NCBI RefSeq assembly: GCF_003265345.1
Contig: NZ_QFWW01000025.1
Span: forward strand, 1 to 59,980
From: Lentzea terrae
GTDB lineage: Bacteria > Actinomycetota > Actinomycetes > Mycobacteriales > Pseudonocardiaceae
DNA length: 59,980 nucleotides
Reading direction: 5' to 3'
The first letter of the stretch is position 1. Each line of letters begins with the position of its first letter. Shown piece after piece: positions 1-23,021 of this stretch. Below the pieces are notes generated by a model, which searched no databases, was not told where the DNA came from, and saw nothing but the letters and a program-made list of their open reading frames with translations. The position numbers were made by a program, and so were the translations under genes.

Positions 1-1
1 A

Positions 2-106
2 GCGCTCATCGCGCTGGCACGGCGACTGGTCGACGTCATCTGGGCACTGCTGCGCGATGGCCGGGAGTTCCATCGCTCACCACAGCTAACGGCCCAAGTC
101 GCTTGA
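2..106 (+). CDS. IS110-family transposase, C-terminal fragment (partial)
   Basis: The reading frame is open from the window edge and ends in TGA at 104-106. It gives 34 residues with the core ALARRLVDVIWALLRDGREF, which resembles the C-terminal tail of IS110/IS116-type DEDD transposases, where a run of alanine, arginine and tryptophan precedes a short variable end. Only this tail is visible, so the catalytic domains cannot be checked. The stop lies 20 bases from the converging stop of the methyltransferase at 127, so hardly any IS flank remains and the insertion or a later deletion borders the PKS cluster directly. The family call rests on this short tail alone. Confidence 0.55.
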   Translation, partial: ALIALARRLVDVIWALLRDGREFHRSPQLTAQVA

Positions 107-126
107 CACGATCATTGAAACTCCTG

Positions 127-900
127 TCAACGGGTCTTGCGCGCGTGGCCGCCGTAGCCGCCGGAGATGTCGGTGCGGGACACGGTGATCTGCATCTGGC
201 GGCCCATCTCGCCGTAGCTGAGCTTTCCCCTGGCCCGGCTTCGCAACAGGGACAGCACCTTCAGCGGGTTGCGTCCGGGCACGAAGCCGACGAACTCCTC
301 GTTTTTCAGGCCGTGCCTGGTGAGCGACCGCTCCAGCTCCTCCGGCGTGACGAACTTGTCCCAGTCGTGCAGGTCGCGCGGCGCCCAGCGGAACGCGTCC
401 CACTCCTGGAACAGCTTGATCATGACGAGTTTCGACCTGGCCGTGCGGTTGATCGTGTCGAAGAGGTACCAGCCGCCGGGCTCGAGCACCCTGGCCGCCT
501 CGCTGACCGACTTGTCCACATCGGACACGTGCTCCAGAACGTCGCAGCAGTAGACGAGGTCGAACTCCTCGTCCGCGAACGGCACCTCCTCCGCGATGCC
601 GTGCCGGTACTCGATGTCGAGCCCGTTCTGCCTGGCGTGTGTTCTGGCGGCGTCGAGGGACTCGAGCGACGGGTCGATGCCGGTGACCTCGGCTCCTGCT
701 TTCGCGAACTCCTCGGCGAGCAGCCCGCCGCCGCAGCCGATGTCCAGCACACGCTTTCCTTTCAGGCTCACGCCGTGTTTGCCGAGTGCTTCCTCGAAGT
801 AGCCGAAGCGCGCCACCGTGAGGGCGAGCAAAGTGGCCATCGGGCGGTCGTCGTCCCACCACGTGCCCGGCTCGTTGTACAGCTCGTTGTCGACGGCCAT
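127..900 (-). CDS. SAM-dependent O-methyltransferase, UbiG-like
   Basis: This 257-residue class I methyltransferase carries the SAM-binding motif VLDIGCGGG near residue 50, an acidic residue after motif II (GIDPS) and the motif EPGGWYLFDT. The fold is closest to UbiG/UbiE-type enzymes; UbiG methylates catechol-like oxygens. It is the last gene of the PKS operon, 14 bases after the monooxygenase stop, and starts at the ATG at 898-900. A longer open frame runs upstream through the monooxygenase gene, but only the part from MAVDNEL looks like a methyltransferase. In context the likely substrate is a catechol made by the neighbouring HpaB-like hydroxylase, giving a methoxyphenol. That substrate is inferred; C-methylation cannot be excluded. 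Confidence 0.85.
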   Translation of the reverse strand: MAVDNELYNEPGTWWDDDRPMATLLALTVARFGYFEEALGKHGVSLKGKRVLDIGCGGGLLAEEFAKAGAEVTGIDPSLESLDAARTHARQNGLDIEYRHGIAEEVPFADEEFDLVYCCDVLEHVSDVDKSVSEAARVLEPGGWYLFDTINRTARSKLVMIKLFQEWDAFRWAPRDLHDWDKFVTPEELERSLTRHGLKNEEFVGFVPGRNPLKVLSLLRSRARGKLSYGEMGRQMQITVSRTDISGGYGGHARKTR

Positions 901-914
901 TGCACACACACCTC

Positions 915-2402
915 TCACGGGTTCATCAGATCGGGCACGGTCCAGCCTTCGAGGTCGTACTCGGCCATGCACTGCTCGGCGAACCCCTTGAGAGCGTCCG
1001 TGGTCCCCGACTGCTGTGCGGCGAAGAGCAACTCTGCGCGCACACCCTCGTGGTTGCCGGAGTAGTTGCGCTCGTAGAGCTCGTGGCGTCCGCCGAACTC
1101 CGTGCCGATGGAGTCCCAGACGAGCTTCATCAGCTTGACCCGTTCGACGGCGTCCATGCCGTCGCTGCCGCGCACGTACTTGTCCAGGTAGGGCCGCAGT
1201 TCCGGCTCGTTGAAGTCTTTGGTGCTCGACGGCAGGTAGATCAACGCGCTGCCGAGGTCCTGCATGATGATCTCCCTGACCCGCGGGTAGCCGAGGGTCA
1301 TGAACCACCGGTACGACATGGCGTAGTCGAGCTTCGGCAGCACCGCGTCGCCGTGCCACGGGTCCGGTGTGGACACCATCGCGTCGGTCAGCGCCCAGAA
1401 CATGTTCCGCCACGCCAGCACCTCGCCGACGCGGGTCTGGATGCCCCGGAAGTCCTTGGTACCGGTCGCTTCCACGCCCTTGAGCAACAGCCCGGCCAGG
1501 AAGTCGAGCTTGACCGCGAGCCGCGTGCAGCCGTGGAACGTCATCCGCTGCACCAGCCCGGAGTTCGGGATGAGCGTGTTGACCTTGTCCGGGTCGCCGT
1601 AGCTGAACACGTTCTCCCACGGGATCTTCACCCGGTCCAGCACGAAGATCGTGTCGTTCTCGTCGAACCTGCTCGACAGCGGGTAGTCGAACGGGCTCGT
1701 CGCCGCCATCTCGTAGGACTGCCGGCAGATGAGCTTGAGGCCGGGCGCGCCCATCGGCACCGCGCAGACCAGCGCGAACCGCTTGTCCTTGACCGGCAGC
1801 CCGTAGTGCGCCACGAGGTTGAAGTGCGTGATCGCCGATCCCGTGGCCACCACCTTGGCGCCGCTGACGATCAGCCCGTCGTCCTTCTCCTCCTCGACGT
1901 GCACGAAGACGTCTTCGACCTCGTTCTGCTGCCGGTCGACAGGCGGGTTGACCAGCGCGTGGTTCCAGTACAGGACCTTCTCCTGCGACTCGGCGTACCA
2001 GCGCCGCGCGTTGTCCCCGAACGGCTCGTACAGCTCCGCGTTCGCGCCGAGCGTGCCGAAGAACGCCGCCTTGTAGTCCGGACTGCGCCCCATCCACCCG
2101 TACGTCATCCTGGCCCACCCGGCGATGGCGTCCCGGTCGGCCTTGAGGTCTTGTTGGGTGCGCGGGGTGCGGAAGAACGGGTGGGTGAACCCGATGCCGC
2201 CGGTGTCGGTGGGCGCGGTGAGCTCCGGTTGGCGTTCGGGGTCGTGCAGCGAGTCGTAGAGCCGTGCCGCCATCCGCGCCGAGTTCCGGAACGCTTTGTG
2301 TTCCGTGACGTCCTTGACCTTCTCCCCGTGCAGCCACACCTCCCGCCCGTCTTTGAGGCTCTCCAGGTACTCCTCGCCGGTCAACGGCCGCGTCATGCTC
2401 AC
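915..2402 (-). CDS. HpaB-type FADH2-dependent aromatic hydroxylase
   Basis: The 495-residue product has the length and layout of the 4-hydroxyphenylacetate 3-monooxygenase oxygenase family (HpaB, SgcC): an N-terminal TGEEYLESLKDGREVW start, a central acyl-CoA-dehydrogenase-like flavin region with VVATGSAITHFN and a C-terminal helical domain. Known members use free FADH2 from a partner reductase to hydroxylate a phenol ortho to its OH, sometimes on a carrier-bound substrate. The partner reductase is the gene directly upstream: its TGA overlaps this GTG start (2400-2402) in a GTGA junction. In this cluster it most likely hydroxylates the aryl starter unit or the finished polyketide. Timing and substrate are not visible in the sequence. 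Confidence 0.9.
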   Translation of the reverse strand: MSMTRPLTGEEYLESLKDGREVWLHGEKVKDVTEHKAFRNSARMAARLYDSLHDPERQPELTAPTDTGGIGFTHPFFRTPRTQQDLKADRDAIAGWARMTYGWMGRSPDYKAAFFGTLGANAELYEPFGDNARRWYAESQEKVLYWNHALVNPPVDRQQNEVEDVFVHVEEEKDDGLIVSGAKVVATGSAITHFNLVAHYGLPVKDKRFALVCAVPMGAPGLKLICRQSYEMAATSPFDYPLSSRFDENDTIFVLDRVKIPWENVFSYGDPDKVNTLIPNSGLVQRMTFHGCTRLAVKLDFLAGLLLKGVEATGTKDFRGIQTRVGEVLAWRNMFWALTDAMVSTPDPWHGDAVLPKLDYAMSYRWFMTLGYPRVREIIMQDLGSALIYLPSSTKDFNEPELRPYLDKYVRGSDGMDAVERVKLMKLVWDSIGTEFGGRHELYERNYSGNHEGVRAELLFAAQQSGTTDALKGFAEQCMAEYDLEGWTVPDLMNP

Positions 2403-2839
2403 GCTCCTACCTCGCGGAAGGCACCGCGGTAGAACACCAGCGGCTCACCTTGATGGACCTCGATCTCCTTGACCTCGCCCAGGTACAGCACGTGATCACC
2501 GCCGTCGTACTTGCGCCACGGCTCACAGACGATGTGCGCCAACGCATCCCTGAGCTTCATCCCGTTCCACGGCACAAGACCGGCTGCTGGTATACCGGCG
2601 AAGTGCAGCGCGACGTCGCTCTGGTTCTCCTTGAGCACGTTCACAACGAACGGCCGGTTGTCGAGCCGTTGGCACGCCTTGCTCCTGCGATCCAGCGACA
2701 CCAGGACGAGCGGCGGGGCGAGCGACACCGCAGTGAACGAGTTGACCGTCGTGCCATGCTTCTCGCCGTTGATCTCACAAGTGACCACGGTGACGCCGGT
2801 GGCGAAGTGGCCGAGGCAGTCCCGGAGCTCTCGCGTCAT
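2399..2839 (-). CDS. Flavin reductase, HpaC-like (partner of the HpaB hydroxylase)
   Basis: This 146-residue protein matches the short-chain flavin reductase domain family (HpaC, SgcE6). It starts MTRELRDCLGHFATGVTVVT, a hallmark of the family, and contains NSFTAVSLAPPLVLVSLDRRS, the flavin-contacting loop. It would reduce free FAD or FMN with NAD(P)H and pass the reduced flavin to the monooxygenase. The ATG at 2837-2839 overlaps the stop of PKS2 as ATGA, and its own stop overlaps the monooxygenase start as GTGA, so the three are translationally coupled. A longer frame extends upstream into PKS2 but has no family similarity there. Confidence 0.92.
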   Translation of the reverse strand: MTRELRDCLGHFATGVTVVTCEINGEKHGTTVNSFTAVSLAPPLVLVSLDRRSKACQRLDNRPFVVNVLKENQSDVALHFAGIPAAGLVPWNGMKLRDALAHIVCEPWRKYDGGDHVLYLGEVKEIEVHQGEPLVFYRGAFREVGA

Positions 2840-5800
2840 TTCTCGGCCTCCGGGAAGTAACCGGTGCGCTGGAAGAACCTGATGTAGGTGTCCAGCAGCT
2901 CGTCCGTGATCTCCGGGCACCGGTGGCCGGCCTCGTCGGTTTCTTTGACGTCGTAGGTGATGTGCAGTCGTTCTGCCTGCGTGACTTGCGTGAACACGTC
3001 CAGCAGCGCGTTGTTCTGGCGGCTGTTCCACTGCTCTCGTGGGATTTCGTCGAGCCGATAGCCGTGGGACCGCAGCCGCTCTTTGATCGTTTCCAGGCTC
3101 ACCGGCTTGCTGTTGTAGAGGTGGTACGTCGTGTGCTTCGGGTCTTGCGAGAGTCCGACGATGACCGCGCTGACGTAGTCCACCGGTGTTAGCGTGAACA
3201 ACGCCTTCGCGTCGTCCGGCACAGCTTTGGCCTGCAAGCAACCTTTGATGCTCAGCCAGACGAAGTCGCTGGTCTGGCAGGCGCCGTCGACCTGGCTGCC
3301 GGCGATGGTGTCCGGCCGGTACACCGTGACCGGGATTCCTCTTTCCCTTGCTTGTTCGACGAGCTTCTCGGCGACCCACTTGCTCTGCTGGTAGCCGGTC
3401 GGAAGTTGTTGTGCCGGGCCGGTCTCCGCTTCTGTTGTGTGCGGGCCTCCAGGCGTCGCGAACACCCCGGTGGTCGACACGTGGTGCACCGGCACCGTGC
3501 GGTGGCGAGCGGCAAGGCGCAGCACCTCTTCCGTGCCGTTGACGTTGGCTTTCTTCAGCTCCTGGTACGGGTGCAGCCAGTTGACCTGTGATCCCGCGTG
3601 GTAGACGGCGTCGATCGTCCTCGCCAGCTCGTCGAACTTCTCCTCGGTCAGGCCGAGCCTGGGTTCGGCAAGGTTTCCCAGGACCACTTCTGTTCTTTCA
3701 GGGGCTGTTGGGAGGCCGTACCACTCCAGGTTCTTCTCGAGCCGTGCCCTGGCTTCGGTTTCGTCTGCTGCCCTGATGAGGCAATGAACTCTTGCGGTGG
3801 TGTGCTTGAGGAGGTCTCTCAGCAGGAACGCACCGAGGAAGCCCGTCGCCCCCGTCAGGAAGATCTCGTTCGTTGGTCGCGTTTCTGTTCGGGTTGGCCG
3901 GATGTCTTCTGCCAGCACGCCTTCCGTTGCGAAGTCGACCGTCGTGGTCTCGCCTTGGAGGTACGCGACCAACTTGGCGGGCGTCGGCCGGTCGAACACG
4001 ACGTTGGCGGGCAGCTGTCTTTCTGTCGCCCTGGCCAGCCGGTTGCGCAGCTCGACCGCCAGCAGCGAGTCGACCCCCATGTCCTTGAACGCCTTGTCGG
4101 CGTCGAACTCGTCGTCCTCCAGCTTCAGCACGGCCTTCGTCAGCCCGGCCACCAGTTCGGCGACGTCCTGCGGCTCTACTTGCTCGGGTTCTGGCGTGTG
4201 CTCTGTTTTGGCGTCCAGCCAGTAGCGCCGCCGCTGGAACGGATACGTCGGCAGCTTGACCTTCCGCGCCCCTGGGAACATCCCGGCCCAGTCGACGTCG
4301 ACCCCGCGCACGAACGCCTCACCGAGCGCTGTCCGGAACCGCTCCGCCGTGCCGTTGCCTCTCTTGAGCGTGGCGGTGACGGCGCTGGGTACGTTCTCCA
4401 GCGTCTCCTCCATCGCCCCGACGAGGACGGGATGAGGGCTGACCTCGATGAACTTGCGGTATCCCTCGTCGGCAAGCGTCGTTGTGGCCGACTCGAACAG
4501 GACCGTCTGCCGCAGGTTCCGGTACCAGTACTCGGCGCTGAGCTCGGTGGTGTCGAGCCACTTCTCGTCGACCGTCGAGAAGAACGGGATCTCGGCTTTC
4601 CGCGGCGTGATGCCCTCGAGAGCCTTGAGCAGGTCTTCTTTCAGTTCTTCGACCTGCTGGGAGTGGGACGCGCAGTCGGCTGGGATCCGCTTGCCTTCGG
4701 TCTGTTCGATCACCTGCGGATCGCCGGACAGCACGAACGAGGTCGGTCCGTTGATCGCCGCGATGCTCAGGGGCGTCTCTTTCGGCAGCTCGCGAACGGC
4801 GATCATGGCGCCCTTGCCGGCGAGCTTCTTCGCGATCAGCTTGCTGCGCAGCGCCACAATCCTCGCCCCGTCTGCGATGTCCAGCGCTCCTGCCACGACC
4901 GCGGCCGCGATCTCGCCCTGCGAGTGGCCGACGACGGCTTTCGGCCGCACGCCGTGTTCTTGGTAGAGGTGGGCGAGGGACACCATGACCGCCCACAGCG
5001 CGGGCTGGACCCTGTCGGCGTGCTGGAGTGCTTCGGCGTCGTCGAGCACTCTCGTCAGGTCCCAACCGGTGTGCGGTTTGAGGGCCTCGGCGCACTCCCG
5101 CATGCGGTCCGCGAAGGCCGGCTCGTCCGCGATCAGGTCCTTGGCCATGCCGGGCCACTGCCCGCCCTGCCCCGGGAACACGAAGCAGACTTCGCCCTCG
5201 ACGTCGGCCACGCCCTCGACCTGTTCGGCGCCGACCAGGACGGCTCGGTGGTCCAGCAGCGCCCTCGTGGTGACCAGCGAGAACGCCACGTCTTCCGCCG
5301 CTTCCCGCTGCACGACCTCGCGGGTCTGCTCGACGCGGGCTCGCAACGCTTTGGCGCTCTTGGCCGAGACCACCAACGGAATCGATCCCGATTGGCGGAC
5401 CCCTTGGGGGGATCGGGTCCCCACTCCAATCATCTCAGCCAGGTCTGACAGTTCCGGAGCGCTCGCCCCCTCCAAGATCACGTGCGCGTTCGTCCCCGAC
5501 ACACCGAACGACGACACCGCGGCCCGCCGAGGCCGCCCCACCTCCGGCCAGTCCCGCGCCGACGTCAGCAGCGAAACCGCACCCGCCGCCCAGTCCACGT
5601 GCGGCGACGGCGAGTCCACGTGCAAAGTCGCCGGCAACACCCCGTGCCGCATCGCCTGCACCATCTTGATCACGCCGCCCACACCGGCCGCCGCCTGCGC
5701 GTGCCCGATGTTCGACTTCAACGACCCCAGCCACAACGGCCGATCACGACCCTGCCCATAGGTCGCCAGCAAAGCCTGCGCCTCGATCGGATCACCCAGC

Positions 5801-6823
5801 ACAGTCCCCGTGCCGTGAGCCTCAACGGCGTCGACATCAGCAGCACACAACCCCGCCGCCGCCAACGCCGCCCGAATCACCCGCTGCTGTGCCGGCCCGT
5901 TGGGCGCGGTCAGCCCGTTCGAAGCACCGTCCGAACCGACAGCCGAACCCCGCACCACGGCCAGCACGGAGTGTCCAGCCCGCTGAGCATCCGAAAGCCG
6001 CTCCAGCACCACCACCCCGACACCCTCAGCCCACCCGGTGCCATCCGCCGCAGCAGAAAACGCCTTGCAGCGCCCGTCAACCGACAATCCCCGCTGCCGG
6101 CTGAACTCCACGAACACCGCCGGACTCGCCATCAACGCGACCCCACCGGCCAACGCCAGCGAACACTCACCAGCACGCAACGACTGCGCAGCCAAGTGCA
6201 ACGCCACCAACGACGACGAACAAGCCGTGTCGACCGTGACCGCCGGCCCCTCGAACCCGAACGTGTAAGCCACCCGCCCGGAAGCCACGCTGCCCGCGCT
6301 CCCGGTGCCGAGATGCCCCTCCAACGAGGCAGGAACCCGGTCGAGGAACCGCGCGCCGTAGTCGTTGTACATGACCCCGGCGAACACCCCGGTCCTGCTG
6401 CGCCGCAACGACAACGGGTCGATCCCGGCGTCCTCGAACGCCTCCCACGACGTCTCCAGCAACAGCCGCTGCTGCGGGTCGATCGCCAGCGCCTCCCGCG
6501 GCGAGATCCCGAAGAACCCGGCATCGAACTCCGCCGCGTCGTGCAAAAACCCGCCCGACCGCGTGTAGCAGGTCCCGCTCGCCGAAGGATCCGGGTCGTA
6601 CACCACGTCCCAGCCACGATCCGACGGGAACGGCCCGACCGCGTCGACCCCGTCGGCCACCAACCGCCACAGGTCCTCCGGCGACCGCACCCCACCCGGA
6701 TACCGGCACGCCATCCCGACGATGGCGATCGGCTCGTTCAGCCGCGCCAGCAGCTCCTCGTTCTCGCGCTGCAGCCGCTGGTTCTCCTTGACCGCGACCC
6801 GCAGCGCCTTGACGACCTGATCC

Positions 6824-6831
<8 letters not shown>
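2836..6831 (-). CDS. Type I polyketide synthase 2: KS-AT-ACP-thioester reductase
   Basis: This 1331-residue single module ends the assembly line. An N-terminal coiled-coil docking helix (about residues 1-32) is followed by KS (33-455; TACSSS Cys near 202, EAHGTGT, NIGH), AT (about 550-870; GHSQGE, and CASH where methylmalonyl ATs have YASH), ACP (GVDSLLAVEL near 918) and a thioester reductase (from about 990; TGATGFLG NAD(P)H loop and YQQSK catalytic Tyr/Lys). There is no KR, DH or thioesterase, so the last beta-keto group should stay and the chain should leave as an aldehyde, or as an alcohol after a second reduction. I chose the ATG at 6829-6831 because GGAGG lies 5 bases upstream; a TTG 12 bases earlier is possible. 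It overlaps the PKS1 stop by 8 bases. The AT is probably methylmalonyl-specific, but the Tyr-to-Cys change makes this uncertain. Confidence 0.93.
5378..5457. repeat. 80-bp KS-AT linker repeat, copy A (PKS2)
   Basis: This in-frame repeat encodes ELSDLAEMIGVGTRSPQG and a few more residues directly after the KS end (NAHVILE). It holds the near-palindrome GGGGATCGGGTCCCC. It differs from copy B at roughly six positions. On the coding strand it uses ATT, GGA, GGG and TCC codons that are rare in the flanking KS and AT. Confidence 0.9.
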
Positions 6832-21781
<14,950 letters not shown>

Positions 21782-21842
21782 GGACGCACACCTCCGCGAA
21801 GTCGGCGCGTCCAAGCCTGGCCGGGAAACCTGGCCCCCGATC

Positions 21843-21861
21843 CCCCTACGCGACCCCTACG
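21843..21861 (-). promoter_or_regulatory. 11-bp-spaced direct repeat upstream of PKS1
   Basis: On the minus strand CGTAGGGG occurs twice with an 11-base period, 62-80 bases before the PKS1 ATG. An 11-base period is typical of SARP activator sites. No convincing -10 or -35 box was found beside it, so the assignment is tentative. Confidence 0.3.
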
Positions 21862-21984
21862 AGCAGGGGCTTCGGCTCACACGACGAGAGCAGGCCGGAG
21901 AGTGTTTCCGCAGGTGGGCAGAAGAACACGGCCACAACTGGGCGATTCCCCAGCTGTGGCCGCGGAAAAGTGGGACGGCTCGAA

Positions 21985-22329
21985 CTAAGGCAGAGCAGCC
22001 AGCGAGAGGCTGTTGCCGTCCGGATCCAGCACCTCGACGTGCTGCACGCCGTTGGAGTACGTCTCCACCGGCCCGTGGGCGACGCCGTGCTCGAGAAACC
22101 GTGCCAGCGCCCCCGACAACTCCGGTCCCGAAACCCCGAACGTCACCATCGACCCGCCCACCCGCGCGGACCGCACGTCACGGGCGTCGATCACGACGTA
22201 GGCGTTCTCCCCCACCTGCCACAAGTACTCCTCGCCGATGAGCTCGTCGGCCTTGCGCCCGAAGAACACCTCGTACCACTCCAACGACCTGACGAGGTCA
22301 CTCACACACATCACGCTGTGCAGGTCCAC
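21985..22329 (-). CDS. VOC (glyoxalase/bleomycin-resistance) superfamily protein
   Basis: This 114-residue protein has the VOC layout: an N-terminal beta-alpha-beta unit beginning MDLHSVMCVSDLVRSLEWYE and a C-terminal HVEVLDPDGNSLSLA strand pair with the usual metal-type Glu. VOC proteins include lyases, dioxygenases and antibiotic-binding resistance proteins, so no reaction can be assigned. It is codirectional with PKS1, 203 bases upstream, and may be part of the cluster as a cyclisation or self-protection protein, or simply a neighbour. Confidence 0.8.
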   Translation of the reverse strand: MDLHSVMCVSDLVRSLEWYEVFFGRKADELIGEEYLWQVGENAYVVIDARDVRSARVGGSMVTFGVSGPELSGALARFLEHGVAHGPVETYSNGVQHVEVLDPDGNSLSLAALP

Positions 22330-22560
22330 GGCGGCCCACTCCTCTCGAACGTACGCAAGAGGGTGGACCAGCCACGCGGACCGAACTCATCGGACGGAAC
22401 TAACTGCTGCGAGGCAGGTGGACGGCGGACAGAATCGCGCTGCCGGCCCAGACCCCCAGGCCAGACCGGCGGCGCAGCAACGAACTCATCACCCAACGAG
22501 CGTCCCCCCGGGCCCTTCACCAGGGAAGACGTTCGGACGACCCCGGACAGATCCGGACAG

Positions 22561-22977
22561 TCAGCCCCACCCCGAGCAGTTGTCCTCACCGGGACTGAGA
22601 CACACCCGCACCTCGACGAAGTCGACGTACATCCCCGCCGGCGACGCCCACGCGAAGGACTTGCTCACGTTGAGCCCCGACACGGACGCCATCTGCTCCG
22701 TGTAGCTGTAGGCCTTTTCCTTGCCGTACTTCACCCACACCTGGACGTCGCGGCCGTCGTCGGCGGTGTCCTTGACGTACGAGTGCCCGGCGAACGACAC
22801 GCTGTACTCGACGAACGCGCCCGAGGCCACCGCTTCACCGCCGGCCTTCTTGGGCGCCATGATGAACCTGCTGGGAACGAGCGAGCCGGGATCGTAAACA
22901 GGATCGGGACCGGCCTCGGCGGACGGTGCGACGAGCACGCCCAGCACCAAGGCGGCAGCCAGAGACAGAATTTTCAT
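22561..22977 (-). CDS. Small secreted protein of unknown function
   Basis: The 138-residue product starts with a clear Sec signal peptide (MKILSLAAALVLGVLVAPSAEA, likely cut after residue 22) behind an AAGGGGGA ribosome site. The mature part is about 116 residues, rich in Tyr, Ser and Val, with two cysteines near the C-terminus (VCLSPGEDNC) that could form a disulfide. I recognise no family. The 230 bases between its end and the VOC gene hold nothing I can assign. Confidence 0.7.
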   Translation of the reverse strand: MKILSLAAALVLGVLVAPSAEAGPDPVYDPGSLVPSRFIMAPKKAGGEAVASGAFVEYSVSFAGHSYVKDTADDGRDVQVWVKYGKEKAYSYTEQMASVSGLNVSKSFAWASPAGMYVDFVEVRVCLSPGEDNCSGWG

Positions 22978-23021
22978 GCGATTCCCCCTTCGACCACGGT
23001 CGTATCAAGCGCCGTGGCCGC

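Noticed and set aside
103..1065. Long plus-strand open frame of 320 codons opposite the methyltransferase
   Set aside because: Its residues are Arg/Val/His-rich low-information sequence typical of the antisense frame of GC-rich genes; the minus-strand methyltransferase has clear motifs.
127..2337. Apparent 736-residue fusion covering the hydroxylase and methyltransferase
   Set aside because: Upstream of residue MAVDNEL the frame is the shifted shadow of the hydroxylase gene; the methyltransferase starts at 900.
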